A stretch of 64,000 nucleotides of DNA from Erpobdella octoculata (lineage: Eukaryota; Annelida; Clitellata; Hirudinida; Erpobdellidae). The notes under the pieces were generated by a model. It was not told the origin of the DNA and did not search any database. It saw only the letters and a list, made by a program, of their open reading frames with translations. The translations under genes and the position numbers were made by a program. The stretch lies in NCBI GenBank assembly GCA_963978895.1, contig OZ022245.1:5889192-5953191 (forward strand), in the 5' to 3' direction. Numbering within the stretch: position 1 is the first letter of the stretch; each line of letters begins with the position of its first letter. Below are positions 37,901-49,671 of the stretch, piece by piece.

Positions 37901-40900
37901 TTGAACATTTTTTTACAATTTTTAAGATTTTTTATGATTATTTTTATTCTGGCAAACTTTAATTCAATTCAAGGTTTTAAGAATTGCTGAGCGAAAGAAA
38001 AAAATAAAATTTAAATTATTTGTCAGCAAAAATGTTATTTATTATGTTAAACTGATGAACAAAATAACTGATTATTTTATTTTTATTTCTATAACTTTGA
38101 AACAAATAATTTAATTGTTTAGGAAAAGTCTACGATTTTGTTTTGAGGAACAAAACGGATTCCTTAAACGAAACTTATGATTTTGAAAGCATCATGCACT
38201 ATTCACTTGATGGTCTGTCAACAACAGGAAACCACACTATAACTCTTCTTCAAAATGTTTCAGAAGAAGTTTTATGGATTTTAGCCTTAGGACAACCCAC
38301 TTTAAGCGATGGCGACATCAGACAAGCAAATAAGCTGTACAAATGTCCAGGTTTGTTGTAAGCGGTGTCGACCGGGATTGTAAACAAAACCTGTCGAGAG
38401 TTAGTCTGTTATGTAGATCATATATTCAAGTCCTTTTTAAGTCGCGAGATATCTTAAAAAAACTGTAAAACGAGTCTATGAAGTTTGAAATAATTAAAAA
38501 AAAGTCAAAATAATTGAATATGTTCCAAGCGGTAATGATTTGTGCGTCATGCAGTCGCATATAAATACCGGACTGGCTGACCACTCTAGTTTAAATTCAA
38601 ACCATAGTGAGCATGCTTCCTAATTAAAATTCATCCCTTACTAGTCATGCTCTAAAACAGCTATAAATATACATGTACCGTATTTTTTGCATATAACGCG
38701 CATCTATGAAGACCTGGAGAAGGGTTGTAAACTTGCCACCCTATTATGTCGACACTTTTGACGTAGAATTGCCAATTTCATGTTTACACATGTTCGCAAT
38801 ATTAGTTTATGTTATCTTGTTCCTAGGTTATCTTGACGTTTTTTTTGCGAACCTCTAAACCATTGACATAACCAGGTTTGACTGAACTTGAAAACATTTC
38901 ACCAGCAAATTCTTATTTTCACTAGAATGTGGAGGCACACTATTAAACAAAGAGGCTACATTTGAAACTGGATTTGAAACTACAACGACAGAAACAAAAT
39001 CTGATGCTCAAAGAAATTGTCAGTGGAACATTAAAGCACACCGAGGTGGAACGATAACCCTTAGAATCCAAATAGCTATAATACCAGAGAACGATGATTG
39101 TAGGAGCTACTTAGAAATCAAGGATGGGTATAGATTGTCACCAGTAATTGGTTTGTTATTTAATCATTTAATTGTTAACAATTTGCCGTTTTATTTTAAT
39201 GATCTATTTTATTCTAAAATATTAGTAATTATAGAACTTTATTTGGTAAGTTAAATCAGTATTTTATGCAAAACTTGAATAATGTTATGAATAATTTGTA
39301 AAACAAAAATAACCTTTATTACAACAAAACCAAATAAAATAATTGAGGTGCAAAGTTCACAGATAAAAATAAAATAAATAAAAATAAGAACAAAATAAAA
39401 CACAAGTAAATTTATTAATTAACATTAAAATCTTAACAGCAAAATATAAAATAAACTAGCATTAATACCTGTCGGACAACAGGCCTAAAAAAGAAAAACA
39501 CGGTTTTATTGAAATCATATCAAATTATAGACAGACAGTTAGCTAAAACAGCTAGTATATATAACATGAAAGCTAGTATATATAACATGAAATTGTACAT
39601 AAAAATTGAAGACATGGGATAAGTGAAATCTAGCGTAACGTAATATTCGGATTATTAATTAAATGAGAAAAAATGTTATTGTCATTCTCACGATCTAAAA
39701 CAAGCAAACTAAAATGAAAGTTATTCTTGTTGATCGACTTGCCAAGTATTTTGGAGGCAATGAAACTGTTCAGGATGAACAGAATTGAGAAGGGGGTAGT
39801 TTTATAATGTCCTGTTTTCAAAGTTCATATAGAAAATTAGCAGAGAAAAGACAGACAACACGTTAAGATAACACAGAGTTACTTGCCACCCACGCTTTTC
39901 ATAAGCATTTCCTCATTATTACCCAGCCTAAGCTGGTACTCATTTGTCGACCACAAGTGAATGAAAAGCTGAGTTGACCTAAGCCGTAAAAGTGAGTCAC
40001 GTGGTGTGAAATCCCGCACGGGAATTGAACCAGGCACCTCAAGCGTAGAAATCCATAGCTTTGCCGCTTTACCGCCGCGCTTCTGAGGGCAACAAATTAC
40101 CTCAACTTTGGCTGTGCTGTCCAATGAAAAAGATTTTGTTCAACCGGTAAAGCACAATGAAATAAACAACAAATTTGATGAAAACGTTTTGCAAAAAATA
40201 TTCTGAATAATGACAATATGATATTGTCAGCAATTATAAGTAGACATATTTTTCTTGTGTTATTTTTTTATGGAAATGTTTAATTGGCATTGCTTGGGGG
40301 TCCAGAATCATATAAACACGGCCCTGGTGACGACATTGCAACATAAAAATAAAAACTTTGAAAATGTTATGGACATGTTTGATTTCCTTGTAGAACGTAT
40401 TTGCAACGGAACTACAAAGATGAAAACCATTCAGTCAACGGGCCAAAGATTGTTCGTTGAATTCAATAAGGCTGCTGGAATAAGGGAAGCAGAGGCAGGG
40501 TTTTTTGCTGATTATAAAGGTACGTAATTTAGTCAAATCAAATCAAATAAAAAATTAAATATTAGTAAATATTTTGCTCGAACCTTCATTTCTGTTAAAA
40601 GACTCAAAAGGTGCAAGCGCCTATGTTTTAACTTTTGGTGCTAGGTTAGCTGAGTTGGTAGAGTCTGTTGCTTTGAATGGGAAAACTTCACTGTTCCACT
40701 TGCTTATGTTGCTTATGTTATCGGAAAAGCTAGCTGGTCAAATCGTTTCTCCGTGGGACATGTACAAAATCAGCACAACCGAACTCTGTAAAAAGCTCTC
40801 TATTAATATTCGTCCACACTGTCAATAAATTATACAAAAAAAAATAACGTAGATAATAACAGGAAAAGAGGATTTAAGACCAGCAATGTTTTTTGAACAA

Positions 40901-43588
40901 CCACCGATTCAAAGCACTAGGGGACATAGATTCAAGCTTTTTAAAAAGCAAGAAAAGACTTTAAAAAAGGCTTTTTTTAGTTCTAGAGTGGTAAACATAT
41001 GGAATGACTTGGACGATGACACTGTAGCATCTGAGACTACCACATCTTTTAAAGTAGCGCTATCCAGGCATGGATACTGATTTTTATGCAATTATTTATT
41101 TTTTACTAGTTTATTTATCTATTATTATCATTTATTTTATTTTATTCTATTTATTATTATTTTTAATTCGAAGTGGTTGTCTATAGGCGTAAAGTCTTCT
41201 AAACCACTTTAATAAACGTTATCTTATCTTATCTTAACGTAACGTAACTGAGTTAAATTAATAATAAGAAATTGGGAAAAAACTCCGTGCATTTGTTTTC
41301 TTTTTTTTGTGAATTTTTTTGATCAAAGTTCCTACCACGAAAAATAAAAATTAATCCATCATAATTTGCACAAAATCCAATCACGTAACAAAAGCGCATG
41401 TAATCGTTTTAACAACAACTTATTTAGTACAATTTTTTAAATAATCGAAACTCGAAACTGAAACTGAAACTGAAACTGAAACTGAAACTGAAACGAAGTG
41501 AAGAAAACAAACACGTCGACGTTTCTGAAAAATTTCAAAGTTGTGAGAGTGAGGAGAAAGTCAAAGAAGATGGAAATTAATGATCTAATCTAAACTGGAA
41601 GAATGTCTGGTTTAATTCAAAGTTCAAATCAATTTGTAGACCATAACGTTAGTGCGAAGATAATACAAAACATTACAGTTTGATAGATTTTATTATGATT
41701 AAAATTTGTTTTTTGTACTCTAGCAAGTAAAGAAAATAAAGTTGACAAATAACGGTTGTATAAAGCGGTGAAATTTAAAATATCAGCTTGTACTATCTTT
41801 TAAGGAAGAATTTTTCAGACTCAACAAAGGCCCGTTAGCTGGCTTACCATTTTGACCTATGTTTAATTTCTAGCTGTGGTGGGCCCTACAACCAGTAGAG
41901 AGCCCAGGCAAAATCTCCACCATTCCCCTTCTCAACGGTCCTGCTTATTATGCTGCCTGAAAAAATTAGTGCTTTTATAGCTTTTGTTTGGTGGTCATTA
42001 TTTATAGTTATTATTGTCCAATAGATTCTCAAACCATTCTGAGGAGTGTTATACGATTGGCAATATTGCCAATATCGTTACGATATCAATTCTGCAACAT
42101 CTGCTCAACAGAAGATTTAGTTTTTAAAACTTTAAATAAATACACAGAATTATACATAAAAGTGATATAATAAGTTGTTATTTATTTGTTCAAAGTAACT
42201 TGTCACCAGGAAATAAATGGAAACAGTGGTAACATTTACTCTCCTAGTTATCCATTAAACTATCCAGATGATGTAGACTGCACATATACAATAAAATCTC
42301 CTAATGGAACTATCATAGTGTTGACATTTGTGGATTTATTAGTAAACAAATTTGCACTTTTTGATATAGTTAAAGAGTTATCGACCAGTTTCTGATATTT
42401 TTCCTACCCTATATTAGATTGAAAGAAATTGTTACGAATTTATCGAAATTAGAAATGGAAATTATGAGTATTCACTATGGATTGAAGACCTATGCTTTCC
42501 CTTAGCATCAAATACCACCACATCACATTCAAATCATGTGCTCATAAGATTCAAATCTGACGAAGATACAAACTTCAGAGGGTTCAATATCTCTTTCGAA
42601 GCAGGTTTTCATAAAACTTTTATTAGATTTCCAAAAAAAATTTGTTTTCATAGATAGTATGTTGAAAATTTAGTTTTTTCACTGTGCTAATTTATTGATT
42701 TTCCAGTTCCATTAAATCAAGTTATAAAAGCAGCAAGTGGGAAGATCACATCTCCTCGATATCCCCAAAATTATCCACCAAACGTCGACTGCACGTATAT
42801 CATCGAAACACCTCATGGGACTATCATCAAACTAAACTTTACAAAGTTTCGTGTAAGATTATTATGAATTAAAACTTTATGCTGTGCTATCTATTTGGAT
42901 TATTATTTTTAGCTCAATTTTTATAAGCGTTGATGGAGCTCCTCTACCGTATTGTAACGAATAAATAGCACACCGAAACACGCTCGCGAAAGTTATACAA
43001 CAGGATGTGGGTTTTTTCACCAAAAAATGTAAATTATTCCGGTATATTCAACAATATCTTCAGAAGAAATTTTAGGCACTAGTGTCTTCATCTGCTCTTG
43101 CTTATTGAAAAGTTCATTATGAAACATCTGTTGTTTTTGTTTTGTTTTAGGTTGCATATTTATTTTCTATTCAAGCAACCCATTTGTCGTTCATGTTATT
43201 ATGGTTTTAATATAAAGGTTAAACTGAAGCAAATATTTTTCTACACAGCTTGAGTATTCCATAAATTGCTCAGATGACTATCTTGAAATAAGAGACGGAG
43301 GCAATGAAGAAGCGCCATTGCTGCAAAAAGTTTGTTCTTCACGGATGCCTTCAGTCATTCGTTCTACGTCAAATTATCTCTTTTTAAAACTACATTCTGA
43401 CGACTTTAAAGAATATTTGGGATTTGAGGCGATTTTCGAATCAGGTTTCATTTTTAAAATTATATTTTTGTTTTTTATGCAATGAAATCAAAACGATTTG
43501 GAAGTAAAACATTTAAAAATATTTTATAATAAAATAGATTAGATTACACTTTCTATTTTCAGAACTCTCTGGGGAAAACAACGCTTAG
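31968..43588 (+). CDS. Astacin metalloprotease with three CUB domains (gene D)
   Basis: Thirteen exons give 606 codons with all GT-AG introns: 31968-32034, 32122-32191, 33366-33475, 34520-34634, 35239-35417, 38123-38350, 38926-39150, 40394-40519, 42196-42341, 42418-42604, 42707-42852, 43249-43444, 43563-43588 (stop TAG). Residues 1-20 form a Met-rich signal peptide. The propeptide ends in R57-S-K-R60. The astacin domain (61-255) has [19 protein letters not shown] (150-168) and SIMHY (203-207), so zinc ligands and Met-turn are intact. CUB1 is about 257-373, CUB2 374-484, CUB3 486-598, followed by a tail of eight residues; gene B's basic tail is absent. CUB3 lacks its first Cys (VPLNQV where E has VQCNQV), leaving a partner unpaired, and CUB2 has IRNG instead of IRDG. 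It is the best-preserved member of the C-D/E block. Large introns hold minisatellites, a SINE and a LINE piece. Confidence 0.9.
34885..35205. repeat. 28-bp minisatellite before gene D exon 5
   Basis: About eleven imperfect units with core GTAGTTAATTAAGATGGTTA lie in intron 4, ending about 30 bases before the exon encoding the zinc site. Units vary by substitutions and small deletions, so the array is older than the 29609 minisatellite. Confidence 0.85.
36780..37030 (-). repeat. Interspersed repeat with (CAAG)n end, gene D intron 5
   Basis: Its complement aligns with 53670-53930 in gene E (TTTGCAAA, GCTGAAATTT, CTTCTCATGACAAT, GTTTTAAAAC), and a third piece is at 62800-62905. One edge carries CAAGCAAGCAAG at about 37018-37032. 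The element class is unknown. Confidence 0.5.
37061..37394. repeat. Perfect 167-bp tandem duplication
   Basis: Two copies, 37061-37227 and 37228-37394, appear identical over their length (from CAATAAAATAAAATAC to CATAATAATTTGAA). It lies in gene D intron 5 and is either very recent or an assembly duplication. Confidence 0.85.
37395..37620 (+). repeat. Interspersed repeat with (CTTG)n end, gene D intron 5
   Basis: It aligns in inverted orientation with 52405-52690 in gene E intron 4: shared CTCACATA, GTCAA, TTTATCAT, GGTTCACTTG and the terminal GCTTGCTTGC. With the repeat at 36780-37030 it brackets the 167-bp duplication. The class is unknown. 37621-38122 shows no further feature. Confidence 0.5.
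39885..40085 (-). mobile_element. tRNA-derived SINE, second family
   Basis: On the - strand a box A-like GGCGGTAAAGCGGCAAAGC is followed by box B GGTTCAATTCCC at tRNA-like spacing, then a non-tRNA body with CACGTGACTCAC. The sequence differs from the SINE at 1535. It lies in gene D intron 7. Confidence 0.5.
40886..41236 (+). mobile_element. LINE 3' fragment in gene D intron 8
   Basis: A frame ending at 41080 encodes a LINE ORF2 C-terminal motif (STRGHRFKL, then FFSSRVVNIWNDL, then TTSFKVALSRHGY), followed by a short 3' UTR and a TTATC repeat tail (about 41218-41236). The RT core is absent. It is related in motif to the large LINE at 45097 but is not the same family. Confidence 0.75.
41453..41494. 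repeat. (GAAACT)n hexanucleotide repeat
   Basis: Seven perfect units of GAAACT in gene D intron 8. The motif recalls the ACTGAAACTGAA subterminal repeats of the hAT element at 26430, but no terminus is present here. Confidence 0.85.
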
Positions 43589-45096
43589 CAATTACTAATT
43601 CAGATGAAAGCATAATATATATCGATACCAGCAAACAACTTCAAAATATAAATTATAAACAAGAAAATAGTTATTCAATTACATTTAGTATATATTTATA
43701 TATCTCTGATCTTCTTGGTTTTTTAATTTTTTTTTAAAAACTGAAATAGAAATAAAGTTAAAGTTGAAAACAAATTTGAAGTTAATAAAAAAGCAGAAAC
43801 ACAAAGTTAAACTGAGTTAAAAAACCCCTTTCAAAAAAGATAATAATAATAATAATATTCGCAGCATAACCATGGCAATGAGGGGTTCGGTAAAGGGGCT
43901 GCCTGCCCCACTAACCTCTCCTTGGAGAACGTACCTCATTTGTCATAATCCAATCAGCTTTTCTTGTAGTTGGTTTTTTCGAACTTTAGCAGTTTGTTTT
44001 CTTTAATTAAATCATCTATTTTTTAAATTTTATTAGTTTTTTATCATTTTTTTTAAATAAAATTTTATTTGAAATATTTTTTAGTTGTTCTTTTCTTTTT
44101 GATTTCTTATTTCACAATTTTTGAAATCACACACATATTCGTATATTTGTATAAAATAAAATTTCATAAATAATAATTTTGAACTACTTCCTCTTACACT
44201 TTTACATAACTTTGTTATGGAGTTTGTTAGCTTTTATTATTGTATTCAATTTAGGATCATTTCCCATTTTCAGATTGCAAGCATAATAATTTCTGATGAC
44301 AATACCTACCTTATTTTTAAATACAAATTACTTTTAAAAATTGTATTGATATATCTATCTCGTCGGCACATGCCTGCTTGTGTTTTTGTTTGAGAAAATT
44401 TGACGTTATTACGGCTTCAACGGCATAGTTAATAATTGGCGGTCGTGGCGCACTTTCATTAACTCCGCCTTGCTTTTGCAAGCCAGTCCAAAGCCAGGAG
44501 AGAGGAGGAGGGAAAAGTTAAAAGAATTAAATTATGATCCACGACAGGAAATACTTAAGTGCTTCCAACATACAGACATTTCAGTCTTAAAACACCTGGT
44601 GTAACAGATAAAAAATAATTTTTATCTTTTTAGTGCCTTTCAAAATAAAAGTGTTTTTATTAGTGTTTATTTCATTTTATTCAATACTTAATTTTATTAC
44701 TTTAATATTCACTTAAAACAAATGGGGACAAGTGATGGATTTTTTAATTTAAATTAAACAAAAAAGTTATTAATAAGTCTAGAGAAAGTTTAAAATAACA
44801 GATAAGCATTGAACTACATGTTATTTCAGAACAGCAAGTAATATAAAAATGGTCCTAATAAGGTAGAGGTGGTATAAATAGGTTGAACATTTTTTAATAA
44901 AACAATTATTAAAATAAAATTACAATATAATAAAAATAAAAACTCAATGTAGTTTTTTTTAAAGCAGTGACATGATGTGGGGTTCGGATTTCTTTTGCGT
45001 GTTTCCATGATGAAAACGGTTTTTTAAAATGAATCAAATAACGAACAGTTTTATGTTTAAGAAGTTTATATATTTAAAACAATTAAATGTCACTAA
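43589..45096. other. Intergenic region downstream of gene D
   Basis: A candidate AATAAA lies at 43751-43756, 163 bases after the stop. The rest is AT-rich with no supported gene or clear element. Confidence 0.5.
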
Positions 45097-45101
45097 AATA
45101 T

Positions 45102-45152
<51 letters not shown>

Positions 45153-45510
45153 TTCTCAAACAGAAGGGCCTATCGGCCTCTAATACCGTTCGGACAGTAC
45201 AAACGAAACAAAAAAAAACCAATAAACGAAATATGTACACATACTCAGTTGCAAATCGTAAATTGTTAAGATGTTAGAAACATACAATAGCAAAGTATAC
45301 TCGCGTATAACATATTGAATAAGATATTAAGTCTTGTAAATATTTAAATTATGCATTTATGGAACGGTTAAACCTGACAAATTGTTGTTCTTAACGCTTA
45401 TAGATAATGCCGTGAAGTTGAAACTTCCACCGCAATCTTCAAAATCCCTCTAAATACCTCTAAAAATCTGTTCATTTGACATCCAGATCTGCTAATGCTT
45501 CATGAAAAAT

Positions 45511-48352
45511 TCAAAGTCTTGAAAACTTAGATAAATCCATCTGATTTATCAAGCTTCTGAACCGACTGTAGTTTGATGATCCAACAACATCCTGAGGCAA
45601 AGAATTCCATGCTGAGACCACGCGTCCAGTTATGAAGAACCTGGCATCGTCAGTTCTATATTGACCTGGCATCAGTTTGTAGCTATGGCCCCTTGTTTTT
45701 TCATAATTTGCTCGTTTAAATTGTCCAACCAGGCTATAATCCACCATTCCATTTAAAGATCTGTAGCAGAAACAAAGGTCTGCGATAAGTCTGCGCTCTT
45801 CTAGAGTTTTCAATCCCAAAAAGCTGAGACGGGTCGAGTATGGTAGATGGCTGATATTTGGAACCATTCGGGTGAATCTTTTCTGAACCTTCTCCAGGCC
45901 GTCGATTAGGTACTTGTGCCGAGGGCTCCAAACTGGAGAGCAGTATTCGAGCAATGGTCGCACGTATGTAGTGAATGCTTTTTTCATCAGATACGGATCT
46001 TTAGACAGGAGGCATAGTTTTATTAATCTGAGTTTCACCGACGCAGAGTGGATAATGTTCTCAATGTGTTTTTTGAAATTAAGGTTTTTATCAATTAGTA
46101 CACCCAGATCTCTTGCTTGCTTGGTCGGTTCAAGCTCGTATGTCCCAATTCGATATCTAGGTATTTCGAAGCCTTTGTCGTTTCTTCGCCTGTGAATGGG
46201 ACATACAAAACACTTTGATAGTGCCAGATTCAGTTGCCATGTTTCACTCCAGAGAACTAGTTCATCAATTGCTCTCTGTATTTCTGGAGCCGAAGAAGAT
46301 GTGGGCTGAGTTGCTGAGTAAATTTTTATGTCGTCTGCAAACATCTTGACAGAGACCGATCCAAAAGCATCACCATCCGTAATATCGTTAATAAAAATTA
46401 GAAATAGTATGGGGCCCAGGACACTTCCTTGAGGAACACCACTGGTAACATCTCTCGGAGCAGATAAACACTCACCAATTCGAACAAGCTGTTTTCGAGC
46501 ACTCAAAAAATCCAAGATCCATGCCAACAAATCACCTGATATTCCGTAGCTAATGAGTTTAGTCTTCAACTTTGGGTGGGAGACTGAGTCGAAAGCCTTT
46601 TGAAAATCAAAATAAACAATGTCCACTCGACTACCATCCAGTAACCCCATAATCCAGTCATGTACACACTCCAGAAGGTTCGTACAAGTTGATCTCTGTC
46701 TCAGGAAACCGTGCTGATGTGGAGAAATAAGACCATGAGTAGAGAGGTGGGCCAAGATGCTTTTGCTAACAATCTTTTCCATAACGCGGCAGCATGTACA
46801 CGTGAGAGAGATTGGTCTGTAGTTTGAAACAACACTTGTAGGTCCTTTTTTGTGAATTGGTGTGATGTATTCAGTTCTCCATATTTCAGGCAATCTTCGT
46901 GTTTTTAGAGACATTTCAAAAATATGACAGAGTGGAATAGTCAAGTTCTGGGCGCAGCGTTTAAGCAATATATTCGGTATACCATCTGGGCCACAAGATT
47001 TTGTCATTCGAAGACTTCTGAGGGTTGAAAAAAACAACATCAGGAGTGAACGTAACTTCTTCCAGGAGATTGGGAGACCTCTGCACCAGAGGTGGATTAC
47101 TTCCATCGTCTTTTGTAAAAACGGTTGCAAAATAGTCGTTGAAGACGTTTGACATTTTAGCCGGATCTGTAACAATCGTGCCATCACTTGTTTCTATCCC
47201 AGTAATTTTAGAATTCAAGGAGAGTTTATTGTGAATATATTTGTAGAAAGCACCAACGTTACCAGATAAAACAAGACCCTTCTCAATGTCATATTGTTCT
47301 TTTTTTACTGCTTTAGTACATAATTTTGAAAACTCCATGTATTTGATTTTATCTTTATTCTCCTTAGTATGCCTCCAGATTTTCCAGAAGAATAATTTGG
47401 ATTTATAAAGATGTTTTATTCTATTGGAGATTTTCCTTGGTCGTCCTCGTGAGCTCAATACAGTACGAACTGGAACGAAGGTTTGTATCACATAACTCAT
47501 ACACTGCTGAAGGGCATTCCAGCAGTTTTCTACGTCGAAACAATATTGGAAGATGTCGTCCCATTTCACAAGTTTCAGAAAGTTGTTTATTGCTGCAAAG
47601 TTTGCTTTATCAAACATATATGAGTTTCGAACATCGTTTTTGTCTCTTGGATCTGTATCATTTAAATGGAGAATCATTACATTGTGGTCACTGGTAGCGA
47701 TCTGGCATCTAAACTCCACATTTGAGATCAACATTGAGTCCCCAGAGAGCACCAAATCTAGAATGTTGTTTCCTCGAGTCGGCTCTTGAATAAACTGTTG
47801 AAGTCCAAATTCATTTACAAATTTCATGAACGCTCCGTAGACTCTGTTGTTTGGATATGAGTAACAAGTCCAATCCACCTCCGGCAAATTAAAGTCTCCA
47901 ACCAGGCACATTGTACGTATCGGAGAATATAACGCTTTAAAACAATTAATACTGTCCACCATATAGATCTCTGCCTCAGCACCAAAACCTCCAGGACGAT
48001 AGTATGTGACAATTCTGTATGATTTATGGTTTAATTCAATATCTACACAAACAAGTTCAATATGCCGGAAGTTATCAGGTACTAATACGGTTCTGTGAGG
48101 AATACTTGTTTTTATTACCATCGCTACACCCCCTCCACGAGTTTTTCTATCGTGTCGAACTGAATCATAATCTTTAGTCAGAAATAAACTACTTGGAATC
48201 TCTTCTAATAGCCAAGTCTCAGTAATACAAAACATATCTGGTCTGCAGTCTTCTAGAAAAAAACGAAAATCTTCAATCTTGTTAGATATACTTCTGAGGT
48301 TTGTGAAAGCTAGGGTGCTACCGTTACTTCCGAAAAAGTTGACCCTCGCCAC
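45511..48352 (-). pseudogene. LINE ORF2: AP endonuclease and reverse transcriptase, one frameshift
   Basis: The N-terminal part (48352 to about 47025) is an apurinic/apyrimidinic-type endonuclease: LRSISNKI, ITETWL, CLVGDFNLPEVDW and TSDHNVM. The C-terminal part (about 47020-45511) is a reverse transcriptase: YRPISLTC, FDFQKAFDSVSH, SGVPQGSVLGPILFLIFIND and the catalytic FADDIK. It ends with the TRGHSYKL and RVVSAWNSLP motifs of this LINE group. The two halves are in different frames; the shift falls in a seven-base T run (- strand, about 47018-47024), so it is a single-base indel or a read error. ORF2 has no ATG at its start and overlaps the ORF1 end by about 29 bases. It would copy LINE RNA at target sites by target-primed reverse transcription. 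Confidence 0.85.
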
Positions 48353-48683
48353 TTAACCCAGCCGGGGCAGGAGGATGACCATCAGTAACTTTTCTTCTTT
48401 CGCATCTCTTTTTGTAGTTGAGTTCAGCCTGTTGTTTTGTCAGGTCTCTGTTCATGAAGATTTTTCGTACATCCTCATTCTTGGACGAGCGCAAGATCCG
48501 AGACGACATCAGTAGTTCTTCAGCTGCCGCAGGGTTTTCTAGAGTAACACATACTTTTGCTCTGGGATTTCTAAGGTCTTTTCCTAACCGCCTTGTCGCG
48601 ACAATCCTGGGCACCACAGCAAGGTTGTTTTTACAGAGGTCTACCACACAATCTGCATCTGATTTTTTCTCATCATATTTCAA
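48324..48683 (-). pseudogene. LINE ORF1 C-terminal part
   Basis: About 119 codons ending LSGEGQLFRK-stop. KIFMNRDLTKQQAELNYKKR is the conserved end of ORF1 RNA-binding proteins in this LINE group. The N-terminus, including any zinc knuckle or PHD finger, is missing because of 5' truncation. Confidence 0.65.
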
Positions 48684-48945
48684 ACCAGAAAATTGATGAT
48701 TTTATTCAATAACTTATTTCCGGTGTTTTGATTTTATTCTTATTATAAAATTAATATAACTAAAAAAATTATTACCAATAGACTTTTTAAATTATATTTA
48801 AAACTGCCAATACCTAATGGGTATAAATTATTTACTGTATATGTATATATGTTTAGGTACGACAATTTCAAAGTTAAGGTTTTGTTTTATTTTAGCAAAT
48901 TAAATCAACTGTTCATACATTTTGCAAAACAGATTTCAAATTCAC

Positions 48946-49020
48946 AATAATTTGGGGTTGGGGACAACATCCCATATTGAACCAAGGTCAACCCATAAAA
49001 TTATGACTGGAGAAAGCATG
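48946..49020 (+). pseudogene. Relic of cathepsin B exon 7
   Basis: It aligns with 29519-29599 of the real gene (TTGGGGTTGGGG, ACAACATCCCATATTG, CAACCCATAAAATT, ATGACTGGAGAAA). Stops and small deletions destroy the frame: the WT of PYWT became a stop. The 21-bp minisatellite that follows the real exon is absent. It sits 1.4 kb upstream of gene E, just as cathepsin B sits upstream of gene D. Confidence 0.8.
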
Positions 49021-49179
49021 GTTAGATTTTTTAAGAATAATGCAATATATTACATTTTCTAACTACAGAACTGCTTTACCCATTTGAGAATAGTTATCAG
49101 ATATTTTAATTTGCTTAAAACGATTAGATAAACCAAAAAACAGCATTTTTTTAAAAACCTTATATTTTATACTATATTA

Positions 49180-49671
49180 CTGGGGTGTCTCGGCGTTTCT
49201 CGGGATTTTCAGTGGTTTTTTATCTTTTTACTTTCTTGCTCCCGGTTCCTTCCCCGCTTGCTCTCCCTCTTCCGATCGCTTTCCCGTTCCCGCTCACGCT
49301 TGCTCTCCCGTTCCCGTTCCCGCTCGCGCTCATTTTCTCTTTTCCACTCATTCCTAACTTCTCTTAGCCCATAAAACGTAAAATTTATTTCCTAAAAGTT
49401 GTTTGAAGCCTTCAAACTTTGTTACATAAACTAAATTTGAGTTTTATTACGCAATTACCTTTGATGGTCGTACATAGGCACTTTTGGCCTGGAAAGTGTT
49501 TTTGGCCCCCTTAAGCCGGGGGATCGGAATAGGGTGTCCAAACCTTTTTAAATTTCTTCCCCTGTATGAGAACTACCTCCTTTCTAAATTTCATCAAGAT
49601 CGCTCTAGCGCTTCAGATTTCTATAAAGGACAGACAGACTAACACACATTAATTTATTTTTGATATATAGA
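49180..49671 (-). mobile_element. Helitron-like element, copy 5
   Basis: The terminus is decayed (CTGGGG for CTAGCGG; hairpin CTCGGCGTTTCTCGGG), but the other end keeps GA|T at 49670-49671. The body shares GGTCGTACATAGGCA, TTTCATCAAGATCGCTC and the CT-rich block with copies 3 and 4. Its position relative to the shared flank motif differs from copy 4, so it inserted independently. Confidence 0.7.

Larger units (their letters stand above)
45097..48690 (-). mobile_element. CR1/Jockey-type LINE, nearly full length
   Basis: On the - strand: the 3' part of ORF1 (48324-48683), ORF2 with endonuclease and reverse transcriptase (45511-48352), a 3' UTR with GGCCGATAGGCCCTTC, and an AAAT tetranucleotide tail (45097-45155 on +). 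The 5' end is truncated inside ORF1. It sits between gene D and the cathepsin relic upstream of gene E. Confidence 0.9.

Noticed and set aside
40640..40690. tRNA-like box A (TTAGCTGAGTTGGTAGAG) in gene D intron 8
   Set aside because: No box B at the right spacing and no second copy noticed, so neither tRNA nor SINE could be supported.
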